In this document: piece after piece, positions 33,668-41,668 of the stretch
Layout of the letters: each line of letters opens with the position of its first letter
How positions within the stretch are numbered: position 1 is the first letter of the stretch
Source: Vibrio sp. JPW-9-11-11
GTDB lineage: Bacteria; Pseudomonadota; Gammaproteobacteria; Enterobacterales; Vibrionaceae
DNA: 64,000 nucleotides
Assembly (NCBI RefSeq): GCF_013369335.1
Contig: NZ_SZQJ01000036.1
Location: forward strand, 620,001 to 684,000
Direction of reading: 5' to 3'
Made by a program: the position numbers and the translations under genes
Notes under the pieces: generated by a model
Told to the model about the DNA's origin: nothing
The model's database searches: none
The model's input: the letters and a program-made list of their open reading frames with translations, nothing else

Positions 33668-35992
33668 CGCACTTTGCATTTGTGGATGGCAAAGCAGTCG
33701 CTCAATTTGGCATACCGAGACTGGGGGTGATTTCAGGTAGCCTTGTACGTAGTTACAGTGATGGTGGGTGAGAAACGCAAGCTGCTCGGCTGTTTCCACG
33801 CCTTCCGCGACGACGGCGAGGTCGATGGTGTGTGCCATGTTAATAATGGCTTGGCATAGGTTGTCGGCATTGCGCTGACCAAGTGCAATGCGACTGACGA
33901 AGCTCCGGTCGACTTTAATCACGTCGACGGGGTAGTCATTGAGTACCGCAAGGGATGAAAAGCCGGTCCCAAAATCGTCCATATACAAGGTGACACCCAA
34001 CGCTTTTATCCTCGCTAATTGCTTGGCGCTACACTCATCACTGAGCAGCATGGATTCGGTGATTTCAATGCCAATCAGGTGAGCGGGAAAATCATAATGA
34101 TCCAGCAATGATTGGAGTGTGAGATAGATGTGCTCGGACTCAAACTGCTTGGCTGAAACATTGATATTGAAACGGGGTACGCCGTGACCTTGTCGAGTAT
34201 GCCAAAGCCGTTGCAGAGTTTTACAGCATTCATTGGCGACCCAGTCACCAATGGCAATAATCAGGCCTGTTTCTTCTGCTATTGGAATGAAGTCCTCTGG
34301 CGAGATAGGGCCTAACTTTGGGTGTCGCCAGCGAATGAGTGACTCAAAGCCGACAACTTGGTCACTTTGGCATTGGTAAATGGGTTGATAGACTAACGAC
34401 AGTTGCTTGAGTGCCATGGCACTGGCCAACTCCTGTTCCAGAGTAAAACGTCTTTTCGCCCGCTGAAACATTTTCTCGTGAAAGAAAACCACTTTCTCGT
34501 GTGATGAACTTTTAGCTTGGTACATCGCGGTGTCGGCTTCGCGCAATATCTGCGCCAGAGTTTGGCTCGCGTCTGTGACTATGGTGACGCCGATGCTAGC
34601 ACCTAAGTGGCATTGTTGATTATTGACGACATAGGGCTGGCTAAGGACGTGTGAATAGCGATGGCAAATCGCCTCTAGCGCGTTGTCGGCAATGAGATTC
34701 GGTAGGCAAATAACAAACTCATCACCGCCAAAACGAAAACTGAGGTCGTTATCGCGACAGTGAGCGCTGATCCGCTGAGCAACTTGCTTGAGTAGTTCAT
34801 CGCCGTGTAGGTGCCCCATTGAGTCATTAACGACTTTGAACCGATCGAGGTCGATAAACATCACGGAAAAGCCTATCGACCGCCCTTGTTTTAGCCGCTG
34901 GAGCTGCTCGTCCACGGCTTGGCTCAGTGCGGTGCGATTGTTGAGATTGGTGAGATCATCCCTAATGGCTTGTTGTGCTAGGCTGCGCGTTTTTTCCTCA
35001 ATGACTTGGTCTGATACTCTGAGCCGAATGGAATAAAAATTGGCGGCGACGGTTGCCGACACGGTAAGTAATAGGATCAGCATGACAGAGGCGCTGCCAT
35101 ACATAAGGGTGCTGCCAGTGCGATCAATCGTCGTAATCGTCACTTGCCATTGCTGCCCAAACAAGGGAACGTCCAATGTCTGGCTAGCGCTCAATGGCCT
35201 TTCTGTGATGTGAGATTGCGCTAACTCAGTATTGAGGTGCGAGCCAAAAATTAACTGATTTAGCGGTTGTGCAAATACCTCAATTCGGGTCGAGCTTGAG
35301 TTGATCTCTTGGCGCCAGAGCTGTCCTAGCCATTGCTCGAGCGTGAGTTTGGTAGCGACCACACCGTCAATCTGACCATCGGGTCTATACTTGCCTAATA
35401 CCAGCATCACCTCACCGCGCTCTGACCCATTGAGGGGCGCGACTTCCACTTGATGGCTGCGGATTGCTCGCGACACGGCTTCTAAGATGTTTTGGTCGCT
35501 CTCCAGTCTCAATCCAAGTAGGTCGCTTCCTTCAAAAGAAGAGGAGAGATAGAGCACAGGTAATGCATGAGTCGGCAAGAGCCAAGGTTGAGGGGGATGT
35601 TGCTCCAACGAAGGCATGACTTGATAGCCGAGTAAGCCTTGTTGTTGGGCTTTGCTTTCAAACGCGCGCAACTGATTCAGTTTAACCGTAGGGGCCCAGA
35701 TTACCGATTGAATGGCGTCGGATAAATCCGCTTGTTGTTGGAAGTAGGCTTCAAACTGGTTTTGACTCGGGCGATTGCCATTCTCAAGGTAGGCGCGAGT
35801 CGCGTAGAGCATACGTTCTATATTTGCGAGCGATTGGACTAGTCTCTGTACCTGATTATTGAGCTGGCTCTCTAAATGATCTTCGAGCTTTTGAGTCTCA
35901 TAGTGGTGGACGGTGATGTAGCTGGCAGTAGCAAGGCTTAAGCCAATCAGCCAGATTAAGAGAGTATGCTGAAGTGAGAGCGCGAGTTTCAA
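33665..35992 (-). CDS. CHASE-GGDEF-EAL membrane protein, c-di-GMP synthesis and degradation
   Basis: A 775-residue inner-membrane protein. Two membrane helices (residues ~12-30 and ~300-325) flank a periplasmic CHASE-type sensor with ADLSDAIQSVIWAPTV. The GGDEF domain is intact (FRFGGDEFVI) but lacks the RxxD inhibitory site, with D/N at those positions. The EAL domain has ESLIR instead of EALxR, while the other metal and catalytic positions are present (NINVSAKQF, IEITES, MDDFGTGFSS, VVAEGVET, VQGYL). Both activities are therefore possible. A Fur-box-like sequence lies upstream. Confidence 0.92.
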   Translation of the reverse strand: MKLALSLQHTLLIWLIGLSLATASYITVHHYETQKLEDHLESQLNNQVQRLVQSLANIERMLYATRAYLENGNRPSQNQFEAYFQQQADLSDAIQSVIWAPTVKLNQLRAFESKAQQQGLLGYQVMPSLEQHPPQPWLLPTHALPVLYLSSSFEGSDLLGLRLESDQNILEAVSRAIRSHQVEVAPLNGSERGEVMLVLGKYRPDGQIDGVVATKLTLEQWLGQLWRQEINSSSTRIEVFAQPLNQLIFGSHLNTELAQSHITERPLSASQTLDVPLFGQQWQVTITTIDRTGSTLMYGSASVMLILLLTVSATVAANFYSIRLRVSDQVIEEKTRSLAQQAIRDDLTNLNNRTALSQAVDEQLQRLKQGRSIGFSVMFIDLDRFKVVNDSMGHLHGDELLKQVAQRISAHCRDNDLSFRFGGDEFVICLPNLIADNALEAICHRYSHVLSQPYVVNNQQCHLGASIGVTIVTDASQTLAQILREADTAMYQAKSSSHEKVVFFHEKMFQRAKRRFTLEQELASAMALKQLSLVYQPIYQCQSDQVVGFESLIRWRHPKLGPISPEDFIPIAEETGLIIAIGDWVANECCKTLQRLWHTRQGHGVPRFNINVSAKQFESEHIYLTLQSLLDHYDFPAHLIGIEITESMLLSDECSAKQLARIKALGVTLYMDDFGTGFSSLAVLNDYPVDVIKVDRSFVSRIALGQRNADNLCQAIINMAHTIDLAVVAEGVETAEQLAFLTHHHCNYVQGYLKSPPVSVCQIERLLCHPQMQSA

Positions 35993-36056
35993 TGGGTAAA
36001 CGGCTAATAGTGGTGAAACATGATGTCATCGTAATGATAAATGGACCAATTGCAAA

Positions 36057-36071
36057 TGATAATTGATATCA
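36057..36071. promoter_or_regulatory. Candidate Fur box upstream of the CHASE-GGDEF-EAL gene
   Basis: TGATAATTGATATCA matches the 7-1-7 Fur consensus (TGATAATNATTATCA) at 13 of 15 positions, including the central N. It lies 65-79 bp upstream of the start of the minus-strand GGDEF-EAL gene and just past the end of the neighbouring gene. It would make c-di-GMP control iron-responsive; the function is inferred from the motif only. Confidence 0.5.
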
Positions 36072-36082
36072 ATTTGTTTCGG

Positions 36083-36637
36083 CTATTGACGAGCGTCTTC
36101 GAGAGCGCGAACCTCATTTTGATAGCGTTGCTGGAGTAAGGCCAGTTTTTCATCGAGCTGTTGAATCTGTTTGATGAGCAACTTGTTGAGCTGAGCGTAG
36201 TTCCAGCTAGCGATGGTGTTGCTTTGATTATCAATCTTCTGACAGTGCTGTGAAATCCGCCGCCACTGCTGATGTAAGGTAGAGGCGTTATCGAGTAGTG
36301 GATTGAGCGTTTTGCGTTCTTGTTCTATGGCTTCCACCACCTGTTGTGAGGCTGCAATCTGTCCTTGCATGCTTTTATGAAGGGTTTGTTTGTTACTTTG
36401 CCAGAAACTGCGTATTTCATTGCGACTAAACTCCTGATAGAGAAAAGGCTGCTCACGGTGGAAAGTGAGGAACTGATTAAATCGCTTAGCGTGTTGGTTG
36501 TATTGTGTGTCGAGGGCTTGCTGAAGTTTGAGCGCATGGTTCCACGTTTCAGCGTCACAATGGGATGCGCCTGACGGAAGAGGTAAAGTGATCAGGAGTG
36601 CTGCCGTTATAGTAAGAAGATATCGGTACCATTTCAT
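36083..36637 (-). CDS. Exported coiled-coil protein of unknown function
   Basis: A 184-residue protein with a signal peptide (MKWYRYLLTITAALLITLPLP). The mature part is almost entirely helical and heptad-rich (KQIQQLDEKLALLQQRYQNEVRAL), likely a periplasmic coiled coil. A longer frame begins at a GTG at 36661 but has a poorly placed ribosome-binding site, and the signal peptide begins at the internal ATG. It is transcribed toward the GGDEF-EAL gene; a shared pathway is possible but not shown. Confidence 0.65.
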   Translation of the reverse strand: MKWYRYLLTITAALLITLPLPSGASHCDAETWNHALKLQQALDTQYNQHAKRFNQFLTFHREQPFLYQEFSRNEIRSFWQSNKQTLHKSMQGQIAASQQVVEAIEQERKTLNPLLDNASTLHQQWRRISQHCQKIDNQSNTIASWNYAQLNKLLIKQIQQLDEKLALLQQRYQNEVRALEDARQ

Positions 36638-36692
36638 TGCGGTGGTTGTCTCGCTTGTCACCCTTTAAGTATAGGAAAAGATTCAGACAAAT

Positions 36693-37361
36693 ATGAAAAA
36701 GGTCATTATGGCAGTATTACTGTTGCTTGGCATTGCGTGTGCTGGTGGCGGTTATTACATCTTTTACTACAAACCTCAGCAAGACGCGTTAGCGCTCGAA
36801 CAAGCGGAGGAGGAAGAGCCGATTGCGCCTTTGCCTATTGTCAAAGACGACCCCGAACCCGCACCAGAGCCACCTAAGACGGATTATTACGTCAACCCAG
36901 ATAAGCTGGGAGTACGTGAAGCCCCCGATTACAATGCCTTTGTTGAGAGCGTGGTTTATCGTGGTGATAAGCTGCATATTCTTGAAAAGAAAGATGGCTG
37001 GGGGCGTATTTCTGCCTACTTTGTTTACGAAGAGGGCGGGCCGGAAGTCGCCGAGTGGGTGCCAATGGAAGCTTTGCTCGAAGTGCCGCCAACCATCACT
37101 AAAGAAGAGCGGGTGGAGACCATAGGTGAGTACATTGAAAACTCGGATGATTTTAAGCAACACTTTGAGGTATTTATTAAGACCACCGATCAGTTACTCA
37201 AAGACGGCACGTGTACGCCGCTAGATTTCGAAGAAACCAAAGGTTGGATACGCTCAGTAACTTTCAGTGAACAGGACGCCTATTTTGTCTATTGTGGTGG
37301 ATTGAAACAGGCCAATAAAATTTACCTCAACGTGCGTACCGGAAACGTCTTTTATCGCTAA
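36693..37361 (+). CDS. Membrane-anchored SH3-like protein
   Basis: A 222-residue protein with one N-terminal helix (VIMAVLLLLGIACAGGGYYIF), an acidic/proline-rich linker (EEEEPIAPLP, EPAPEPPK), and a bacterial SH3-like domain (LGVREAPDYNAFV; LHILEKKDGWGRI). A C-terminal alpha/beta domain with a C-x~60-C pair follows (TCTPLDF, YFVYCGG). I do not recognise the full architecture. SH3b domains often bind peptidoglycan or metal-stress peptides, so an envelope role is likely. It is divergent from the coiled-coil gene. Confidence 0.75.
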   Translation: MKKVIMAVLLLLGIACAGGGYYIFYYKPQQDALALEQAEEEEPIAPLPIVKDDPEPAPEPPKTDYYVNPDKLGVREAPDYNAFVESVVYRGDKLHILEKKDGWGRISAYFVYEEGGPEVAEWVPMEALLEVPPTITKEERVETIGEYIENSDDFKQHFEVFIKTTDQLLKDGTCTPLDFEETKGWIRSVTFSEQDAYFVYCGGLKQANKIYLNVRTGNVFYR

Positions 37362-37407
37362 CTGTTGTACCAGCAAACTTGCAAGCTTAGCTTTTAGAAG
37401 TTTTTAG

Positions 37408-37436
37408 TTGCTTGCCTATGTGCTTAGATCTACTAT
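37408..37436 (+). promoter_or_regulatory. Candidate sigma-70 promoter of vemP-secDF2
   Basis: TTGCTT (37408-37413), exact 17-bp spacer, TACTAT (37431-37436), about 30 bp upstream of the vemP start codon. Both hexamers match four to five of six consensus positions. Confidence 0.6.
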
Positions 37437-37465
37437 CTCGCCAATCTCTCTTATTCGGCTGAACA

Positions 37466-37945
37466 ATGTTTCAACGGCTCATTTCAACGTTATGGCTATT
37501 TTTCTTTGTGCTGGCTTTACCAGTGCAGGCTTTTGGCTATTTGTTGCAATCTGAAACGCAAGCGTCAGCCCGATTACAGATAGATGTTGCGTCATTCTCT
37601 GCCTACTCGACACAAGAAGCGCAGGACCTGTTTGCAGCGACAAAGCAGACATCCCAACCCGCGCCCAGAACCCATTCGCAAATAGCTCAAGATTGGTTTG
37701 CGAATATTCATACTCATCGCTGGCTAAATGGCACGCGTTTGTTTGACGAGGGTGAGTCGAATTCGAGTCTCGATCAACCCAGTTTTGACCCCTTAACACT
37801 GCCACTTTTCCGTTTATATCAGCATGCGGCGTTGTCCAGCGGGTTTCATTTCTTCCCACATTCCTCTCCCTATCGCCTTGCTGGCTGGAAAGAGTCCAAT
37901 GCCCTGTATGTGGCGTTAAATAGTCAGTACTCATCGATTTTTTAA
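37466..37945 (+). CDS. vemP: VemP-type translation-arrest (export monitoring) peptide
   Basis: A 159-residue protein, the same length as VemP of Vibrio alginolyticus. It has an N-terminal signal peptide (RLISTLWLFFFVLALPVQAFG) and the arrest block at its C-terminus: YRLAGWKESNALYVALNSQ (residues 136-154). The residues known to be critical in VemP are all present in register (W141, K142, N145, Y148, V149, A150, N152, and the stalling glutamine, here Q154). VemP stalls when its own export is slow, which lets the ribosome melt the secD2 leader. It lies directly before secD, as expected, 75 bp away. No good ribosome-binding site was seen, which may favour slow, regulated translation. Confidence 0.9.
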   Translation: MFQRLISTLWLFFFVLALPVQAFGYLLQSETQASARLQIDVASFSAYSTQEAQDLFAATKQTSQPAPRTHSQIAQDWFANIHTHRWLNGTRLFDEGESNSSLDQPSFDPLTLPLFRLYQHAALSSGFHFFPHSSPYRLAGWKESNALYVALNSQYSSIF

Positions 37946-38020
37946 CCGATTTCACTATGGCAGAAGCCATTATTTGAACTCCTAAGCGGGAGTGCCTCTC
38001 GCTAAGCAAAGTTAAGAAAT
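37937..38020 (+). promoter_or_regulatory. vemP-secD intergenic RNA switch masking the secD translation start
   Basis: ATTTTTTAAC (37937-37946, covering the vemP stop codon) can pair over 10 continuous bp (one G-U) with GTTAAGAAAT (38011-38020), the bases immediately before the secD ATG that hold its ribosome-binding site. Two inner hairpins fit inside the loop: ATGGC-AGAA-GCCAT (37957-37970) and AGCGGGAG-TGC-CTCTCGCT (37985-38003). A ribosome stalled with the Q154 codon (37925-37927) in its P site would cover bases up to about 37940, breaking this stem and exposing secD. This is the mechanism established for VemP; the pairing is my own reading of this sequence. Confidence 0.75.
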
Positions 38021-39871
38021 ATGATGAACAAAAAACCTAATAAACAGGCGAAATCTGCACGCCTGATCAACCAATATTCCGCCTGGAAATATGTAGTATT
38101 GATTGCCACTGTGGTCATACTCACGCTAAGCGCTATCCCTACTTGGTACGGAGAAAAACCATCGATACAGGTGACGGCGTCACAAAGTGGCGCTAATCCC
38201 GTTCTCTCGAGTCTTGGGAAACTCAACCTGTATCTTAGCCAACAAGGTGTGACGGTAAGCCAAATCCATCAAACGGGTGAGAAAACAACGTTGGTCTTTG
38301 ACGATGAGACCGAACAAACTCAGGCGCGAAAAGCGCTAGATACTCTGCTCGGTAAACAAGACACCATCAGCTTTTCCTATGTTTCAGTCGCGCCAAAATG
38401 GTTGTCTGATTTAGGGTTTAACCCAATAAAGCTCGGGCTTGATTTGCGCGGTGGGGTGCAGTTTTTGCTCAACGTTGATATCGACAAGGCGTTTGAAGAT
38501 CAGCGCAACAGTTTAGTTGAAGAAACTCGTGATTTTCTGCGTCAACAACGGTTAAGAGGCGTACAGGTGTCTATTGAAGGCAGCGAAGCGTTTGAGGTTA
38601 AGGCAAAAAGTGGAGAGGCACTTAACCAGGTCAATCACTTTTTGAGTCAAAACTATCCTGGCTGGGACGTAAAGCGTCACTCAGACTGGCTGAGTGTCAA
38701 ACCGACGCCAGAAAGTAAGAGCGAGTTTCAGCGTGTGACTTTACAGCAAAACCTCAAAATCATGCGCGATCGTATCGAGGAGCTGGGTATAACTGAAGCC
38801 TTAGTTCAGCGACAGGGTGAACACAGCATTCGCATCGAATTACCTGGAGTACAAGATCCGTCGTTGGCAAAACATGTCATCGGTGCCACGGCGAGTTTAG
38901 CTTTTCATCAAGCTCGCACATCGTCTGAAGCTTCTGACTACGGCGACGTCGTATTGAAAAATAACCAAGGTGTGGATGTGGCGATTGCCAAGCGACCAGT
39001 GTTAACGGGGGAGCACATTATTAATGCCCGGGCTGGCGTTGACAAAATGGGCTTAGCTGAAGTCAACATTACGTTGGATCATGCCGGTGGCAAGTTAATG
39101 AGTGAGTTCTCAGCGAGTCATATTGGAAAGCCGATGGCCACTGTCTACCGTGAGTACACCACCAATGCCCAAGGAGAAACGGAGCGTAGCGAACGCGTGA
39201 TTAGCGTCGCGACGATCCAGTCACAATTAGGCAGCCAGTTTCGCATTACTGGCGCGGGCTCAATCGACGAAGCACAAAACCTCGCGCTGCTGCTACGAGC
39301 AGGATCGCTGACCGCGCCGGTGACGATTGTCGAAGAACGAACTATTGGGGCCTCATTGGGTGCGGAAAATATTGAAAACGGCTTTGCAGCTCTGGCCTTA
39401 GGTATGGCGATGACTTTGACGTTTATGGCACTGTGGTATCGCCGTTTGGGTTGGGTCGCCAACACGGCTTTGCTCATCAATATGGCTTGTCTACTCGGCT
39501 TGATCGCACTGCTTCCAGGCGCTGTGTTGACGCTACCTGGTATTGCCGGTTTAGTGTTAACTGTCGGGATGGCGGTGGATACTAATGTTCTTATTTTTGA
39601 AAGGATTAAAGACAAGTTAGCAGAAGGACGTACGTTTGCTCAGTCAATTGACCTAGGCTTTAACAGCGCCTTAAGCACCATTTTAGATGCCAATATTACC
39701 ACTATGATTACGGCTGTCGTGCTCTACTCAATTGGCAATGGCCCTATTCAAGGTTTTGCCTTGACTCTGGGGCTCGGGCTACTAACCAGTATGTTCAGTG
39801 GTGTATTTGCATCGCGAGCGATGATCAACTTAGTTTGGGGACGCGACGCGCGTCGTGATGTGAGGGTTTAA
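38021..39871 (+). CDS. secD: Protein translocase subunit SecD (SecDF2 copy)
   Basis: A 616-residue membrane protein of the RND family. It has an N-terminal helix, a ~400-residue periplasmic P1 domain (GLDLRGGVQFLL, IEELGITEALVQRQGEHSIRIE) and five C-terminal helices. SecDF pulls translocating chains at the periplasmic side using ion motive force. A vemP leader marks this as the second, low-sodium-induced SecDF pair rather than the housekeeping sodium-driven one. The start may be either of two adjacent ATGs (38021, 38024). Confidence 0.94.
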   Translation: MMNKKPNKQAKSARLINQYSAWKYVVLIATVVILTLSAIPTWYGEKPSIQVTASQSGANPVLSSLGKLNLYLSQQGVTVSQIHQTGEKTTLVFDDETEQTQARKALDTLLGKQDTISFSYVSVAPKWLSDLGFNPIKLGLDLRGGVQFLLNVDIDKAFEDQRNSLVEETRDFLRQQRLRGVQVSIEGSEAFEVKAKSGEALNQVNHFLSQNYPGWDVKRHSDWLSVKPTPESKSEFQRVTLQQNLKIMRDRIEELGITEALVQRQGEHSIRIELPGVQDPSLAKHVIGATASLAFHQARTSSEASDYGDVVLKNNQGVDVAIAKRPVLTGEHIINARAGVDKMGLAEVNITLDHAGGKLMSEFSASHIGKPMATVYREYTTNAQGETERSERVISVATIQSQLGSQFRITGAGSIDEAQNLALLLRAGSLTAPVTIVEERTIGASLGAENIENGFAALALGMAMTLTFMALWYRRLGWVANTALLINMACLLGLIALLPGAVLTLPGIAGLVLTVGMAVDTNVLIFERIKDKLAEGRTFAQSIDLGFNSALSTILDANITTMITAVVLYSIGNGPIQGFALTLGLGLLTSMFSGVFASRAMINLVWGRDARRDVRV

Positions 39872-39874
39872 CTT

Positions 39875-40777
39875 ATGATCCAGTTCTTTAAACAAGGTAT
39901 TCGTCGGATCCGCTATATTACCAGTTTTGTCTCACTGGCATTGATGATGGTTTCTATAGTCGCGTTGAGCCTCAACGGCCTAAATCTCGGGTTAGATTTT
40001 ACCGGAGGGATGGTGACAGAAGTAGAGGTTGACCCATCTCTCAACCACTCGCAACTGGTCGATACGCTCAAACCTCAATTGGGGGAGTTTACCCATGTCA
40101 CTCGTTCCGATCAGCAAGGGCGTTGGGTGATTCGCTATCCGGTCCCGCAGCCGGGTGAACAAATCGCCGACCTTAAACAATTATTGGCTCCAGTGTCTCA
40201 GCAGGTCGATGTGGTGAGCAGCAGCATGGTGGGCTCACAGGTCGGTCAAGATTTGATCGACCAAGGAGGGCTGGCACTGATGATTTCGATGTTGTCGATA
40301 TTGGCCTATCTCTGTGTTCGTTTTGAGTGGCGTTTAGCCAGTGGTTCATTACTGGCTCTGATGCATGATGTGGTGCTGGTGCTCGGTTTTTTCGCTGCAA
40401 CTCAGATGGAGTTCAACCTGACCGTTTTTGCCGCCATACTCGCGATTCTGGGGTACTCGCTCAATGACTCGATCATTATCGCAGACCGGATTCGTGAACT
40501 GCTGGTGGCCAAACCGTCGTTGCCAACCGAGCAGATCAACGACCAAGCGGTGATCGCGACGTTCTCGCGTACTATGGTGACGTCGGGCACGACGTTGATG
40601 ACCGTATCCGCCTTGTGGATTTTAGGGGGCAGCGCCTTGCAAGGGTTCGCGGTGGCGATGTTTATTGGCATTTTATCGGGGACTTGGTCATCGATTTCAA
40701 TTGGTACAGTCTTGCCAGAGTGGTTAAAACTTGAGCCTAAGCATTACATGCCAGTCGAGATAGACGACGCGCCATAG
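39875..40777 (+). CDS. secF: Protein translocase subunit SecF (SecDF2 copy)
   Basis: A 300-residue partner of SecD. It has an N-terminal helix, a periplasmic P4-like domain (GLNLGLDFTGGMVTEVEV), and the conserved transmembrane GYSLNDSIIIADRIRE block with its charged relay residues. It starts 3 bp after secD. Together with the leader it forms vemP-secD-secF, ended by a hairpin at 40779-40826. Confidence 0.95.
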   Translation: MIQFFKQGIRRIRYITSFVSLALMMVSIVALSLNGLNLGLDFTGGMVTEVEVDPSLNHSQLVDTLKPQLGEFTHVTRSDQQGRWVIRYPVPQPGEQIADLKQLLAPVSQQVDVVSSSMVGSQVGQDLIDQGGLALMISMLSILAYLCVRFEWRLASGSLLALMHDVVLVLGFFAATQMEFNLTVFAAILAILGYSLNDSIIIADRIRELLVAKPSLPTEQINDQAVIATFSRTMVTSGTTLMTVSALWILGGSALQGFAVAMFIGILSGTWSSISIGTVLPEWLKLEPKHYMPVEIDDAP

Positions 40778-40778
40778 A

Positions 40779-40826
40779 GCAAACACTCGGCCTCAAGCGT
40801 AAGAGCTTGGGGCTGAGTGCTTGCAT
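40779..40826. terminator. Long hairpin between secF and the dienelactone hydrolase gene
   Basis: GCAAACACTCGGCCTCAAGC...GCTTGGGGCTGAGTGCTTGC forms a ~20-bp imperfect stem around GTAAGA. It has no strong U-run, but it sits exactly between convergent genes. Confidence 0.6.
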
Positions 40827-40831
40827 CGTAA

Positions 40832-41563
40832 TTATAGCGTGGTCGCTTGTAAGAATTGACTAAAACTGTTCCACGACTTGTTGTCTGCATCTTCACGATA
40901 ACGTGGACTACCAAATACGGTAAACGCGTGTGGCGCGCCGCTGTAGGTGATCATTTCGTGTGATACTCCCGCCGCTTCAAGTTGTTCAGCGAGTGAGGCG
41001 AATTCAGACATAGGGATCGCGCTGTCGGCCGTGCCATGGAGCACCATGATAGGCGCTTGGGTCATCTTGTAGCTTTGCCCTTCTGGAGTGCTTAAACCAC
41101 CGTGAAATGTGACAAATCCTTTTGCTTGCATACCAGCACGTGCAGACTCAAGCACGGCGGCGCCGCCAAAGCAGTACCCCATCACCACTGTGTTATCGGC
41201 GTTTCCCCCTAAACTGGCCGCAAAATCCAAGCTGCCTTGCATTAGTGCACGTAACTTATCGCGGTCTTTATAGAGTTCACCTGTGTGTTGGCGTTTGTCT
41301 TTGACCTCTGTTGGGCGAATTCCTTTACCGAACAAATCGGCGGCAAAAACGTTGTAGCCCATTTCATTAAGCATTTGGGCACGTTTCATCTCATAATCGG
41401 TTAAACCGTCCCAATCGTGAACCAATAAGACCAGCGGGGCATCATCACTTACTTTTGCCCAGTAGCCCTCGTATTCACTACCATTTACATTGTAAACTCG
41501 ATTTTCCCCAGCCGTTGCCAACGACGCACATGTCAGTAAGGCCAACCCAATTGTTGTTTTCAT
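40832..41563 (-). CDS. Dienelactone hydrolase family protein, exported
   Basis: A 243-residue alpha/beta-hydrolase. It begins with a probable signal peptide (MKTTIGLALLTCASLATA). The catalytic triad fits dienelactone hydrolases: the nucleophile cysteine in MGYCFGGAA, Asp in HGTADSAIP, and His in SGAPHAF. It acts on esters or lactones in the periplasm; the substrate is unknown. It is monocistronic and convergent with secF. Confidence 0.88.
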   Translation of the reverse strand: MKTTIGLALLTCASLATAGENRVYNVNGSEYEGYWAKVSDDAPLVLLVHDWDGLTDYEMKRAQMLNEMGYNVFAADLFGKGIRPTEVKDKRQHTGELYKDRDKLRALMQGSLDFAASLGGNADNTVVMGYCFGGAAVLESARAGMQAKGFVTFHGGLSTPEGQSYKMTQAPIMVLHGTADSAIPMSEFASLAEQLEAAGVSHEMITYSGAPHAFTVFGSPRYREDADNKSWNSFSQFLQATTL

Positions 41564-41616
41564 AGAACACCTCCGTTTGTTGTTGAAGTGTAGTACGAAA
41601 TTTCAGCGTCAATAGT

Positions 41617-41642
41617 ACAAAAAAGCCTCCCGAAGGAGGCTA
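41617..41642 (-). terminator. Terminator downstream of yiaY
   Basis: On the minus strand AGCCTCC-TTCG-GGAGGCT is followed by TTTTTTGTAC. The stem is perfect with a stable UUCG loop. It lies 27 bp past the yiaY stop. Confidence 0.9.
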
Positions 41643-41668
41643 GAACTGCAAGGAAATCGAAAACACCG

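Noticed and set aside
36638..36661. GTG start 8 codons upstream for the coiled-coil gene
   Set aside because: The signal peptide begins at the internal ATG, and the ribosome-binding site for GTG is too close.
39145..39615. 156-residue minus-strand open frame inside secD
   Set aside because: It is a shadow of a conserved gene with no ribosome-binding site or family match.
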